A stretch of DNA of 64,000 bases from Herpetosiphonaceae bacterium (GTDB lineage Bacteria > Chloroflexota > Chloroflexia > Chloroflexales > Herpetosiphonaceae): contig JABXJS010000109.1 of the NCBI GenBank assembly GCA_013538855.1, forward strand, positions 1 to 64,000. Direction: 5' to 3'. Below the pieces are notes generated by a model. The model saw only the letters and a list, made by a program, of their open reading frames with translations. It did not search any database and was not told the DNA's origin. Positions 40,115-49,514 of the stretch are shown in pieces. The stretch's first letter is position 1, and each line of letters starts with the position of its first letter. The position numbers and the translations under genes were made by a program.

Positions 40115-40574
40115 ACGGGCCAACAATATCCTGCGTAATCCACCCGCCATAGAAGCCCCCAGGCTGGGGCACCACCTGCTCACCACCAACAGTCACACGA
40201 TCCATCGGGCCAGCATAAAAGGCAACATAGCCGCCGATCACAGCAAAGGCGGCCACAGGATCAGGGTATGACCATGCCGCACGCTCGGCGCGCTGGTCGC
40301 CGACCACAACATCAAAATAGATCGCACGGCCCTTCCACTCACACCAGCTGCTGCCTGCCACAGGCACAAGGACGCCAGGCTGAATATCCTGGGGCGGAAT
40401 ATAGTAGACTGGCGGATGGCTTGTCTCTAGCACACGCATGGCGGCTGTTGTCGCAACAATCTGCACGCTATTAAAGATCACCGTAATCGGCTTCGCGACA
40501 GGCTCAACGCGCGGCGGACGTGGATAATCCCAGACAGACTCCTGCTGTGGACCTGGCTCAATCCGTTGTGGCAT
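40083..40574 (-). CDS. DUF427 domain protein
   Basis: 163 residues of the DUF427 family, a small beta-fold of unknown function often near sugar or nucleotide genes. Seen are the N-terminal [12 protein letters not shown], the core [47 protein letters not shown] and the ending [34 protein letters not shown] strong AAGGAGG precedes ATG 40574. The gene runs tail to tail into the histidine kinase, sharing 32 bp of coding sequence. Confidence 0.9.
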   Translation of the reverse strand: MPQRIEPGPQQESVWDYPRPPRVEPVAKPITVIFNSVQIVATTAAMRVLETSHPPVYYIPPQDIQPGVLVPVAGSSWCEWKGRAIYFDVVVGDQRAERAAWSYPDPVAAFAVIGGYVAFYAGPMDRVTVGGEQVVPQPGGFYGGWITQDIVGPFKGGPGTAGW

Positions 40575-40600
40575 TGTAGATCCCCTCCTTAAGATACAAA

Positions 40601-40628
40601 CCCCCGAGCCAGTGAACTAGCTCGGGGG
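40601..40628 (-). terminator. Terminator of the SdrD-type gene
   Basis: 9-bp stem cccccgagc / gctcggggg; on the minus strand followed by tttgt. Confidence 0.78.
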
Positions 40629-40651
40629 CACTGCGATCCAGCGTAGATAGC

Positions 40652-43324
40652 CTAACGGTACAGCAGCGGGAGATAGAACGTTGGCTGCGTCGCAGCAACT
40701 GGAATATCCGTCACCGCTGGGCCGTAGGTATTTGCGGCACCGCCGACCTCGATTTCTTCCAGCCAGTAGAAGTAGGTGCGACCACGCATAATATCATGAT
40801 CGACAAGGCTGTAGGCGGAGAAATCGCCCTGAGCTGGAACAATCGTAGCATTAATCTTCACAGCTGTGGCGCGATCAGCGCTCAGCGAGCGATAGACGTT
40901 AAAGCCAGCGGTCTGATCCTCTTTGCCAGTGCGCCAGCGCACGGTGACATCGTTCAGCGCGCTGGAGGCGGTGAAGGAGACCAGATCAACGTTGGTTGGG
41001 ATGGGCGGATAGAAGCCAAAGTCATAGGAGTGGTCGTTATTGCCAGCGCCGCCAGTGTTCACAGGCACCGAGACATATGCGCCACCACCGCCGACCACAC
41101 CATCGGAGTCATTGGCATCGCCAGCCGATCCATTGTAGTCGGGATTGGTCGGCACTAGGTTGGTCAGACCACCTTGGTTGAGCGGAATGCGAATCTCGTA
41201 GTTCATACCTGGCTGGATGCCACCAGGAACATTCAAAGAGTTGAAGATGTAGTTCCCGTTGGCATCGGTGACAGCCGTGCCAACCAGCACACCGTTGAGG
41301 TACAGTTCGACCGTCACACCTTCAAGCGGGAACTCGCCAGGGTCTTGGCGACCGTTCTGATCGGCGTCGAACCACACGCGGTTGCCGATCTCCAGCGGTG
41401 CAGGCTGACAGAGCGGCTCGATATCGCCGATACCCGAGGCCTTGCCAAAGGTCAGCGGCTCATCAAAGTAGTAGAGCATATACGAGCGTGCGCGCTGTCC
41501 TGACGTGCCGTCGTGCCAGATAATGCCGCCAGAGCGATAGGCATTGGCACCAGCGCCCGCCGAACCTTCTGCTGGCGGTGGGTCAAAGGCCGAGTTGACC
41601 ACCTGGTTGGTGCCCAGTACCACCGCTAGTGCGCCAAGTGTTATCTCGTCATGGGTGGGGAATGTGGCCAATGGATGGCGCTCGGTAAAGAAAAACTCAC
41701 CACCGCCGGGGCCTTGCGTATTGCCAGCACCGCTGGTCGTTAAGCTACCGCTAGTTGCATTACTCTCTAGCGTCCAGGTAGTACCATTGGGTGCCAGCCG
41801 CAGCAGATCGCCAGCGGACACGCCCTCGACTGGGCCTGTATTGATGTTGTTGTTGCCAGTTTGGTGCCCATAGCGATCAGCAACACCTAAGAGCATCGCA
41901 CCACGCTCATCGAACTCAATATCGATGGGCCATGGCTGAGACAGCGCCTCTTGTACACCATATGGATGCAGACAGTTGGCAGTGTTGTTGGGATCACGAA
42001 CACAATCGATAGTGGCGCTCCATGGCCGCCAGTCTGCCGATAAACAAACCGAGCCATTGCGAGAGGCACAGCCGCGTGCATAGTTGAGTGGAATATTGAC
42101 GACCTGCGTCCAGGTGCCACCAACAGGATCATAGGCATACACAAAGGCGCGCAGATCGCTGGCCTGCTGCGTCGACTCAGCGGTACAGACCATACCAACA
42201 TAGATTACGTCGTTGGCCGCCTTCAACGCGCCAGGGCGCAGGTTGCGATTAAGCTCGCCAGCGGGCGTGGAGGCATCAAACGGACAGCCAGTTGCGCCAG
42301 TGCCAGGGTCGGGCAGGGTGATACGGGTGATCTGGGCATTTGTTGGTGCGACAGGTGGATAGCCGATCGGCATCTGATACAGCCGCCGATCAAACAGATT
42401 GATCGCCCAGAGCGTCTGCTCATCCTCGGAGATATCGACATCGCCGAGCGAATTTTTACCAACAGCGTCCCAGCCGGTGTTGCCATTATCATTAAAGAAA
42501 TCAGCGGTATCGTGCTGATTTGGCCCGGCCGTATTGGGGCCAAACAGGGCGTTGAGATCAAGGAAGAGGCTGGCAGTATTGTTCGCGGTGTCAATCTGAT
42601 AGATCGCACCGGTGCCATCAGGGCCAAAGTCCGCGTGGCGCTTCATAAACGCGCCAGCAAAGGCCAGCTGCGAGCGGCGCTGATAGGCAATACCCCACAC
42701 CGCACCTAGCTCAGAGATTGGGCGCATAATCGCGTGGCTGGTTGGATTGGCAACATTGGCGTTGCTTGTGGTCGATGTGGTGCCGGCATCGAAGGGAAAT
42801 GATACAATAGCAGCCTCAGTATTCCCAACGTGGCTGCCATAGACATAGCAGCTAGTCAACAACACAGGATTGCTTTGACAGTACTCGCTTGGCTTATTGA
42901 CACCTACGTTGACATCAACTGCATTACTAGGAACAAACTGTACCGCAGTACCCGAGTCTGGACCAGCAGGACCATATAAAAAAGTGCTAGGCAAACCCGA
43001 AAACTCCACCCGAATTTCGGGACTGTTGGGAACAGTTAAGCTGTACTGACCAAGTGTAGCAGCTGCAGTGCTCGTTGTAGTTGAGTCAAGCAGTGCGCCA
43101 GTAGCATCGAATGCTTGGACTGTGACGCCGCCAACGCCAAACTCAAATGGGTCTTGAACGCCATTGGAGTTGTAGTCGCGATAGACCGTGCCGGAGGTAA
43201 CGTCTGCATGGGCGCGACGTACACGCGGCAGGGCCACGACAGCTAAGCCAGTAATACAGAGCAGCACCAGAGCAAGGCGTAACCTGCGCCGAGCTGGTGG
43301 CTGCAGCAGGGGAACTACGGGCAT
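40652..43324 (-). CDS. Large secreted surface protein with SdrD-like B domains
   Basis: 890 residues. Signal peptide (MPVVPLLQPPARRR, core LALVLLCITGLAVVALP). An SdrD-B-like fold near the N-terminus (GTVYRDYNSNGVQDPFEFGVGGVTVQAFDATG) and another at about 600-720 (IGNRVWFDADQNGRQDPGEFPLEGVTVELYLNG, a signature of DUF-type SdrD_B / prealbumin-like domains). The middle contains long beta-rich regions. A C-terminal FnIII-like stretch (VDLVSFTASSALNDVTVRWRTGKEDQTAGFNVYRS) precedes the final FYLPLLYR. Start at 43324 after AAGGAGG. Function is unknown; it looks like a cell-surface or matrix protein. Confidence 0.85.
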   Translation of the reverse strand: MPVVPLLQPPARRRLRLALVLLCITGLAVVALPRVRRAHADVTSGTVYRDYNSNGVQDPFEFGVGGVTVQAFDATGALLDSTTTSTAAATLGQYSLTVPNSPEIRVEFSGLPSTFLYGPAGPDSGTAVQFVPSNAVDVNVGVNKPSEYCQSNPVLLTSCYVYGSHVGNTEAAIVSFPFDAGTTSTTSNANVANPTSHAIMRPISELGAVWGIAYQRRSQLAFAGAFMKRHADFGPDGTGAIYQIDTANNTASLFLDLNALFGPNTAGPNQHDTADFFNDNGNTGWDAVGKNSLGDVDISEDEQTLWAINLFDRRLYQMPIGYPPVAPTNAQITRITLPDPGTGATGCPFDASTPAGELNRNLRPGALKAANDVIYVGMVCTAESTQQASDLRAFVYAYDPVGGTWTQVVNIPLNYARGCASRNGSVCLSADWRPWSATIDCVRDPNNTANCLHPYGVQEALSQPWPIDIEFDERGAMLLGVADRYGHQTGNNNINTGPVEGVSAGDLLRLAPNGTTWTLESNATSGSLTTSGAGNTQGPGGGEFFFTERHPLATFPTHDEITLGALAVVLGTNQVVNSAFDPPPAEGSAGAGANAYRSGGIIWHDGTSGQRARSYMLYYFDEPLTFGKASGIGDIEPLCQPAPLEIGNRVWFDADQNGRQDPGEFPLEGVTVELYLNGVLVGTAVTDANGNYIFNSLNVPGGIQPGMNYEIRIPLNQGGLTNLVPTNPDYNGSAGDANDSDGVVGGGGAYVSVPVNTGGAGNNDHSYDFGFYPPIPTNVDLVSFTASSALNDVTVRWRTGKEDQTAGFNVYRSLSADRATAVKINATIVPAQGDFSAYSLVDHDIMRGRTYFYWLEEIEVGGAANTYGPAVTDIPVAATQPTFYLPLLYR

Positions 43325-43698
43325 GGATGCCTCCTTCAACCTAGTTGCATGGTATACGGTGTGTAGTACACATAGGAGTAGTAGTGTTTACCCCAGAAGT
43401 ACAGCGAGATGCCGTCTCTACGTCCTCTTAGAACATCATGAGCGAACGCTGTACAGATGCAACAGCACCTGTCCAATTGTCAATCTTTACCTTAATCCCT
43501 GGTTTAGGTCATGGATTAGGCATAGGAATAGAGTATGGGCTATTGTAGAATAATAGCCGCAAGAGTCCTAGATGTATATCCCCCATAATCGTGAACTACT
43601 GATTAAAATTTTAGACTAAAGTCCTAGCAGCTGGCTACACAGATACGAATCAGCAGGCCGACGTGGTGTAACTCGGGGATGCGTGTATACTCATGGCT
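43325..43698. other. 374-bp intergenic region upstream of the LuxR gene
   Basis: No gene seen. It carries a perfect 13-nt palindrome tgtgtagtacaca at 43360-43372, about 36 bp from the secreted protein's start, and a -10 for the LuxR gene at 43686. The rest, around 43380-43620, is AT-richer than the surroundings and has no other clear feature. Confidence 0.55.
43686..43691 (+). promoter_or_regulatory. -10 element directly before the LuxR gene
   Basis: TATACT ends 7 bp before ATG 43699, so transcription could start on or next to the ATG. No ribosome site lies upstream. No clear -35. Confidence 0.45.
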
Positions 43699-46335
43699 AT
43701 GGCTATCCTCGCTACAAAACTGTATATGCCACCAGCACGCCCTAGAGGGATACTACGATCTCAGCTGATTGAGCGGCTGAACGCGGGACTGCACCGCACC
43801 TTAACGCTTGTCTCTGCACCTGCTGGCTTTGGCAAAACAACGTTGGTTAGCCAATGGCTGGCCAACTGCCCGCAGCCCGCAGCATGGCTCTCTTTGGATA
43901 CTGCCGATAGCGATCCTATGCGCTTTTTGACCTATGTGGTTGCAGCGATGCAGACGCTTGCGCCAACGCTCGGCGCAGGGGCGCTGCACGCGCTCCAGTC
44001 GCCCCAGCCGCCGCCAGTGGAGCACATCCTCGTTAGCGTGATCAATGAGCTTACGAAGCTTGTCCACCCGTGTGTGCTTGTGCTCGACGATTACCATGAG
44101 ATTAAGTCGCCAGCGGTTGATCACGCACTAGAGTTTTTACTTCAGCATCTGCCTGCTCAGCTGCATCTTGTTGTCATCACCCGTGAAGAACCTGCGCTGC
44201 CCATTGCGCGCCTGCGAGCGCGCAACCAACTGACAGAGCTACGCACCACCGACTTACGCTTTACATCCGCTGAAGCCGCCGAGTTTCTCACGCAGGTCAT
44301 GGAGCTTGCGCTGGAGCCGTCGTCTGTCGCCGCGCTTGCTGCGCGCACTGAAGGCTGGGTTAGCGGCCTACAGCTTGCAGCCATATCAATCCAAAGCCAT
44401 CACAACACTGCGCGGTTCATGGAGGAGTTCACGGGCAGCCACCACTTTGTGCTCAGCTACTTGGTGGAAGAAGTGCTGCACCAGCAGCCGCAGCATGTAC
44501 AGCACTTCTTGCTCGCGACCGCCGTCCTTGATCGACTATGTGCGTCGCTATGTGATGCGGTTATGCAAAGCCCTGCGGGAACAGGCCAGACGCTATTGAC
44601 CTATGCTGAGCAGGCCAACTTGTTTATTGTGCCGCTCGATAACCAGCGGCGCTGGTACCGCTACCATCACCTGTTTGCTGATTTGCTGCGTCAGCGCCTA
44701 CACCAGCGCGAACCAGCCACCATCGCCACGTTGCACATACGCGCGAGCCAGTGGTACGAGGCCAATGGCTTCGCACTTGAGGCATTCAAGCATGCGACAG
44801 CAGGCAACGACCTTGACCGAGCTGAGCGGCTGATGGAGGGCGGCAGCCTATCGCTGCATAATCGGGAGGCCCTCAACGCCATCCATACGTGGCTCACCAC
44901 ACTGCCTCGATCAGTTTTAGATGCACGCCCCTTGCTGTGGGTTCGGTCGGCTACAGTGGCCTTGACAGCTGGTCAAACGACCGGGGTAGCAGCACGTCTT
45001 ACCGCTGCTGAAGCCGCCTTGCAGGGTGTAGAGCTTGATGCAACTCGACGCAACCTTATCGGTCAAATTGCTGCCGCCCGCGCCACACTGGCAGTAACAG
45101 AGTATCAGGCAGACACTATTGTGGCCCAGGCACAGCGAGCACTAGAATACCTACCACAGGACAATCACGATTTTCGCTTTGTTGCCTATTGGGCGCTCGG
45201 CTTTGCGCACCTGCTCCAAGGCGAGCGACCTGCCGCCATTCACGCCTATAACGCAGCGCTTGCCAACGCCCAAAAATCCGCTAGTATGTTTTCGACCCTA
45301 TTAGCTACAAGCGGTCTAGGCCAAGTTCAAGAGTTAGAAAATCAGCTGTACCTAGCGGCTGAAACGTATCGGCGCGCCCTCACACTGGCAGGGGAGCTGC
45401 CGCTGCCCTCTGTCGCTGATGTGCATCTTGGTCTAGCACGAATATACTATGAGTGGAACGACCTTGAGCGTGCTGAGCATCATGGACAACAGAGCCTCCA
45501 GCTTGCCAAGCAGTACGACAGCGTTATCGACAGATTTATTCTTAGTGAGGTATTGCTCGCACGGCTAAAACTGGCGCGCGGTGAGCTAGATGCTGCTGCC
45601 GTAAGCTTGGAGCAGAGTGCCCAAACCGTGCGCCAGCGCAACTTCTGGCAGCAAATGCCTGAGGTTGCAGCGGCACAAGTAGTAACGCTTTTGCAGCAGG
45701 GCGATATAGCAGCAGCGGCGCATAGCGCCAAAACCCACACGCTCCCCTACAGTCAAGCGCGGGTCATGCTTGCTCAAGGCAACACTGCCGCAGCGGTGGC
45801 CCTGCTGACAGAGCTATACCAACAAGCGCTAAAGCGCGGGTGGGTCAATGAGCAACTCAGAATAGCCGTGCTCTATGCCGTCGCGCTCCAGGCTAATGGC
45901 GACACCGCCGACGCGCTCCGTATGCTCGCCAATGCACTAGCGCTGGCAGAGCCAGGTGGGTGTATCCGTGTTTTTGTCGACGAGGGGCCAGTGCTGGCCG
46001 ATCTGCTGGTACACGGCGCAGCGCAGGAACTACACCCAACGTACATCAAAACCATCTTGGCAGCATTTGCCGCCGAGCCACAGCCTCCCAGCACTGGCGC
46101 ATGTGCGCCAATACCCGCCAAAGCCACACCGCAGCGCTTGATCGAGCCACTCACCAAACGCGAGCTAGAGGTGCTCCGGCTCATTGCAGAGGGGCGCTCA
46201 AACCAAGAGATTAGCGCCCAGCTTGTGCTGGCGCTCGACACCGTCAAGGGCCACAATCGCCGCATCTATGCCAAGCTACAGGTCAAACGCCGCACCGAAG
46301 CCATCCTCCGCGCGCGTGCACTTGGGTTGCTCTAG
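43699..46335 (+). CDS. MalT-like LuxR-family transcriptional activator
   Basis: 878 residues, large ATP-binding regulator (STAND class). Start MAILATKLYMPPARPRGILR is the family's usual opening. Walker A APAGFGKT at 40-47, LSLDTADSDPMRFLTYVV, a Walker-B-like VLVLDDYHEI, then a long helical TPR-like sensor region (about 350-780) and the C-terminal LuxR HTH (PLTKRELEVLRLIAEGRSNQEISAQLVLALDTVKGHNRRIYAKL). ATG 43699 is chosen over 43693. The inducer is unknown; the DUF2306 gene downstream is a candidate target. Confidence 0.93.
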   Translation: MAILATKLYMPPARPRGILRSQLIERLNAGLHRTLTLVSAPAGFGKTTLVSQWLANCPQPAAWLSLDTADSDPMRFLTYVVAAMQTLAPTLGAGALHALQSPQPPPVEHILVSVINELTKLVHPCVLVLDDYHEIKSPAVDHALEFLLQHLPAQLHLVVITREEPALPIARLRARNQLTELRTTDLRFTSAEAAEFLTQVMELALEPSSVAALAARTEGWVSGLQLAAISIQSHHNTARFMEEFTGSHHFVLSYLVEEVLHQQPQHVQHFLLATAVLDRLCASLCDAVMQSPAGTGQTLLTYAEQANLFIVPLDNQRRWYRYHHLFADLLRQRLHQREPATIATLHIRASQWYEANGFALEAFKHATAGNDLDRAERLMEGGSLSLHNREALNAIHTWLTTLPRSVLDARPLLWVRSATVALTAGQTTGVAARLTAAEAALQGVELDATRRNLIGQIAAARATLAVTEYQADTIVAQAQRALEYLPQDNHDFRFVAYWALGFAHLLQGERPAAIHAYNAALANAQKSASMFSTLLATSGLGQVQELENQLYLAAETYRRALTLAGELPLPSVADVHLGLARIYYEWNDLERAEHHGQQSLQLAKQYDSVIDRFILSEVLLARLKLARGELDAAAVSLEQSAQTVRQRNFWQQMPEVAAAQVVTLLQQGDIAAAAHSAKTHTLPYSQARVMLAQGNTAAAVALLTELYQQALKRGWVNEQLRIAVLYAVALQANGDTADALRMLANALALAEPGGCIRVFVDEGPVLADLLVHGAAQELHPTYIKTILAAFAAEPQPPSTGACAPIPAKATPQRLIEPLTKRELEVLRLIAEGRSNQEISAQLVLALDTVKGHNRRIYAKLQVKRRTEAILRARALGLL

Positions 46336-46568
46336 GCGCGGCATAGCGCGCTTATCAGCTGGCCCTGACTGCATGCGCGACAGCAAAACAACACCGACAA
46401 TCAACACTAAAGTATCTAGAGCCTGCGTCAGCGCACCGCTACACTAGGTCTAGCTCAAGGCTATGGCTGCCACACACTGCACCAGGATCGCCCTTTAGAT
46501 CGGGACAAGCGGCAGCTCAAGCTCTGTTTGGGCGTATCAATTGTTCTCGACCAGCAAGGAGGCAGCCC

Positions 46569-47237
46569 ATGAATACAAGCCGCAAGCGCGACAATCTGAT
46601 CATCGCAGGCTTGATCGCCCTGAGTCTCGTGCCCGCCATCGCCGGCGTGGTCCGCCTCAGCGAACTCGCCAGCAACGGAGCTGTTACACCAGAAAACGCC
46701 CGATTTTTTACAACCCCCCTGCCGGTGGTTATTCATATTATTGGCTCTTTACTATTCTGCATTGTCGGCGCATTCCAGTTCGCACCTGGATTTCGTCGTC
46801 GCCACCGCGCCTGGCACCGGAACGTTGGGCGCATCCTAATTGTATGTGGTATCGCGAGCGGCTTATCGGGGCTATGGATGGCCCAGTTTTATACGTTTCC
46901 AACGCCACTCCAAGGCGAGCTGCTCTATCTGATTCGGCTTGCAGTTGGCGCAGCCATGGTCGGATCAATTGTGCTGAGCCTGATTGCCATTCGTCGGCGG
47001 GACATAGCCAGCCATCGCGCCTGGATCATGCGTGGCTACGCACTTGGACAAGGCGCGGGCACCCAAGTGCTAACATTCTTGCCTTGGGCTGTGCTACAGG
47101 GCGAGCCAAATGAACTGTCTAGAGCGCTGCTGATGGCCGCTGGCTGGGGCATTAATCTGATTATAGCTGAGTGGATTATCCGGCGGCCAAGCAGGATGAG
47201 TGTTCAGCGACAGCAGTCGCTGTCAACCGTACGCTAA
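46569..47237 (+). CDS. DUF2306 membrane protein
   Basis: 222 residues, about six hydrophobic helices: IIAGLIALSLVPAIAGVVRL, VVIHIIGSLLFCIVGAFQF, VGRILIVCGIASGLSGLWM, LIRLAVGAAMVGSIVLSLIAI and a C-terminal WGINLIIAEWII. The histidine/arginine-rich turn FRRRHRAWHRNVGR and IASHRAWIMRGYALGQGAGTQ match DUF2306 (a membrane family, some members haem-associated). Start at 46569 with AAGGAGG six bases upstream. Lies 233 bp after the MalT-like regulator on the same strand and may be its target. Confidence 0.85.
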   Translation: MNTSRKRDNLIIAGLIALSLVPAIAGVVRLSELASNGAVTPENARFFTTPLPVVIHIIGSLLFCIVGAFQFAPGFRRRHRAWHRNVGRILIVCGIASGLSGLWMAQFYTFPTPLQGELLYLIRLAVGAAMVGSIVLSLIAIRRRDIASHRAWIMRGYALGQGAGTQVLTFLPWAVLQGEPNELSRALLMAAGWGINLIIAEWIIRRPSRMSVQRQQSLSTVR

Positions 47238-47489
47238 CTTAGCTGGGTCCTAGCAGTAACTATCCACGTGAAGACCCGACAGTGTTTGTGTGTATCCACT
47301 GCCGAAAGCGCGCGAACTAATTGATCTCGCTGCCACAGCGCTACGTAGCGCTGAACGCGGGGATATGAATCATAGCCGTGGGGAGATACAGATAGCGGGC
47401 AGACGAAAGCACGATCAATGTAGGAACGCTAGCGTCAGCAGAATCTGCCCTTCCCAGCACACTATTGCGCTGGCAGCAGCATGAGGACG
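47238..47489. other. Intergenic stretch with an 18-nt palindrome
   Basis: About 250 bp without a credible gene, before the tRNA-His terminator. It holds the perfect 18-nt palindrome cagcgctacgtagcgctg at 47336-47353. Confidence 0.5.
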
Positions 47490-47531
47490 AAAACAAACAC
47501 CCTCAGTGCCTTTGAGCATTGAGGGTGTTTG
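47490..47531 (-). terminator. Terminator of tRNA-His
   Basis: 12-bp perfect stem caaacaccctca / tgagggtgtttg (47494-47505 and 47520-47531) with T4 next to it on the minus strand. Confidence 0.9.
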
Positions 47532-47541
47532 CATGTAAGCT

Positions 47542-47617
47542 TGGGGTGGCTGATGGGACTCGAACCCACAACCCCCTCATCCACAGTGAGGTGCTCCGCC
47601 ATTGAGCTACAGCCACC
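47542..47617 (-). tRNA. tRNA-His (anticodon GTG)
   Basis: 76 nt including the G-1 and the encoded CCA. Acceptor stem GTGGCTG / CAGCCAC preceded by G at -1 pairing with C73, as usual for bacterial tRNA-His. Anticodon arm CCTCA-CTGTGGA-TGAGG gives anticodon GTG; T-loop GGTTCGAGTCC is standard. The promoter and terminator are both visible. Confidence 0.97.
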
Positions 47618-47634
47618 ATATTGGGGTGCCGAGG

Positions 47635-47663
47635 ATTGTAGCATGAGCAGTGGCTTTTGTCAA
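47635..47663 (-). promoter_or_regulatory. Promoter of tRNA-His
   Basis: Minus-strand TTGACA (47658-47663), exactly 17 bp, TACAAT (47635-47640) with a TGC extension: a near-consensus promoter. Confidence 0.9.
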
Positions 47664-47757
47664 AGGTATCACAAAGCTATTTCCGCCATCGAACGTTATA
47701 GACGAGCGTGATGCAATTTGTTAAACTCAAGGCGAACTGACATACGGAGGCACTTTT

Positions 47758-48204
47758 ATGGACTCGCAATCAAAGATAATCGGGCGCGACCTTAAGCTCG
47801 TGTTCTGGCTCGTGGGGCTGCTCACATTTATTGTTGGAGCAGCGATGTTTTTGGCTCCAGAAGCTACGGGCGTCGGGAGCGTTGCTGCTGATGGCACCCC
47901 TATCGGCGATCAGCTCTGGCCTTGGCCGCTGCGCACCAATCTCAATACACGCTTTCTAGGTGCACTATTTGTCGGGGTTGGCGTTGGAGCCTTCTGGGCC
48001 GCACGGCAACACACCTGGGCCGCCGTGCGCGGGCTGTTCCTGCCAGGCTTAACCTTTACGGCCCTGGCCACCATCGCTGCCTTTATAAGCTGGTCCAGTT
48101 TTCCATCAACCCGGATCACCACATGGGTTTTCTTCGGTCTGTACATTGCTGTACTGATCGCTGGAACACTAACCTACATGCGCTATGAGCGCCACCAGCG
48201 CTAG
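47758..48204 (+). CDS. Small four-helix membrane protein
   Basis: 148 residues, not recognised. Four hydrophobic helices: LVFWLVGLLTFIVGAAMFLA, TRFLGALFVGVGVGAFWAA, LPGLTFTALATIAAFISW and TTWVFFGLYIAVLIAGTLTYMRY. The loop after helix 1 has EATGVGSVAADGTPIGDQLWPWPLRTN, with a WPW segment. Start at 47758 with GGAGG eight bases upstream. The ArsA-like ATPase follows 60 bp later on the same strand. Confidence 0.75.
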   Translation: MDSQSKIIGRDLKLVFWLVGLLTFIVGAAMFLAPEATGVGSVAADGTPIGDQLWPWPLRTNLNTRFLGALFVGVGVGAFWAARQHTWAAVRGLFLPGLTFTALATIAAFISWSSFPSTRITTWVFFGLYIAVLIAGTLTYMRYERHQR

Positions 48205-48264
48205 CAACAATTAGCCTAGCATCAACGTCTAAGCCCTGACAATAACCCAATAAGGAAGTGAAGC

Positions 48265-49455
48265 ATGCGATTAATTTTGTACTTAGGTAAAGGCGGTGTC
48301 GGTAAAACAACTACCGCTGCCGCTACCGCTGTTCGAGCGGCCCAGCTCAAGCATCGGACGCTTGTCGTCAGCACCGATGTCGCGCACTCGCTCGCCGATG
48401 CCCTCGATCAAGAGGTCGGCCCAATGCCCACCCAAGTTGGCGATAACCTCTGGGCACAAGAGATCAACGTGCTCGATGAGGTGCGCCAGCACTGGGGCGA
48501 GCTGCAAGGCTTTGTCTCAACCATGCTGCGCCGCAAGGGGGTTAACGAGGTCGCCGCTGAAGAGCTGGCCGTTATCCCAGGTATGGAAGAGGTCGTGAGC
48601 CTGCTGCATATCCGCAAACAGGCCAAAGAGGGCAACTTCGATGCAGTTGTCGTCGATGCCGCCCCAACCGGCGAAACTGTGCGGCTGCTGACCATGCCGG
48701 AGACCTTCACATGGTATGCCTCACGGGTTATGCAGTGGGAAACCTCGACCATGAAGGTGGCCCGACCGCTCGTGCGCGCCCTTGTGCCAGCCTCCGATGT
48801 CTTCGATGCGCTGCCACGCTTTGTTGAGCAGGTCGATGCCCTGCGCCAAACGTTGAGCAACCCCGATGTTAGCTCCTATCGCTTGGTCGTCAATCCTGAG
48901 CGCATGGTCATCAAAGAGGCTCAGCGCGCAGCCACCTACCTGTCACTCTATGGCTATCCCATCGATGGTGTCGTGCTCAACCGCGTGCTGCCTAGCGAGG
49001 CCAGCGGCTCGGCCTTCTTGGAGCAAATGCAGCAGGTACAGGCGCAGTACCGCGAGCAGGTCCACGAAATCTTTACACCACTTCCGATCTGGGAAGCACC
49101 CTTCTACGCCCGCGAGATCAAGGGCATCAAAGATCTTGGCGAAGTCGGGGCCGCGCTCTTCGAGGATCGCAATCCACTCGATGTGTTCTTCCGCGGCAAG
49201 ACCATGGACATCAATAAAGTGGGCGAAAACTATGAGCTGCGGCTACCACTTCCTCACGTGGAGGTCAATAAGGTCAATATGACCAAGCGCGGCGATCAGC
49301 TCTTTATTGAGATCGGCAACTTCCGCCGCGAGATGATCCTGCCAACCCTGCTGGCCGACCGCCCTGCCACCAAAGCGAGCTTCCGCAACGGCGAGCTTGT
49401 TGTGCAGTTCGGTGCCCCAGAGCCACCAAAAGTGACCCAGGAACAGCCCGCGTAG
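48265..49455 (+). CDS. ArsA/Get3-like anion-transporting ATPase with Hsp20-like tail
   Basis: 396 residues with a deviant Walker A/P-loop LGKGGVGKTTTAAATA at 7-22, the switch DVAHSLADALD, DAAPTGETVRLL and the nucleotide loop NPERMVIKEAQR. It is a single (not doubled) ATPase unit, so Get3-like. The CxxC zinc motif of eukaryotic Get3 is not seen. Residues about 310-385 (KTMDINKVGENYELRLPLPHVEVNKVNMTKRGDQLFIEIGNFRREMILP) are an ArsA-HSP20 (alpha-crystallin-like) domain, as in many bacterial ArsA/Get3-like proteins. Arsenic export is unlikely because no ars genes are near; a protein-targeting or chaperone role is inferred. Confidence 0.88.
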   Translation: MRLILYLGKGGVGKTTTAAATAVRAAQLKHRTLVVSTDVAHSLADALDQEVGPMPTQVGDNLWAQEINVLDEVRQHWGELQGFVSTMLRRKGVNEVAAEELAVIPGMEEVVSLLHIRKQAKEGNFDAVVVDAAPTGETVRLLTMPETFTWYASRVMQWETSTMKVARPLVRALVPASDVFDALPRFVEQVDALRQTLSNPDVSSYRLVVNPERMVIKEAQRAATYLSLYGYPIDGVVLNRVLPSEASGSAFLEQMQQVQAQYREQVHEIFTPLPIWEAPFYAREIKGIKDLGEVGAALFEDRNPLDVFFRGKTMDINKVGENYELRLPLPHVEVNKVNMTKRGDQLFIEIGNFRREMILPTLLADRPATKASFRNGELVVQFGAPEPPKVTQEQPA

Positions 49456-49464
49456 CGCACCATA

Positions 49465-49495
49465 GCGGCGCGGCGTGATGTTCACGCCGCGCCGC
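49465..49495 (+). terminator. Terminator of the ArsA-like gene
   Basis: 14-bp perfect stem gcggcgcggcgtga / tcacgccgcgccgc, 3-nt loop, then a loosely T-rich cactcttt, 10 bp after the stop; bidirectional between converging genes. Confidence 0.75.
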
Positions 49496-49514
49496 CACTC
49501 TTTCCTCATCTGAT

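Noticed and set aside
48265-49455. Arsenite efflux ATPase
   Set aside because: No arsB, arsC, arsR or arsD nearby and only one ATPase unit; Get3-like annotation preferred.
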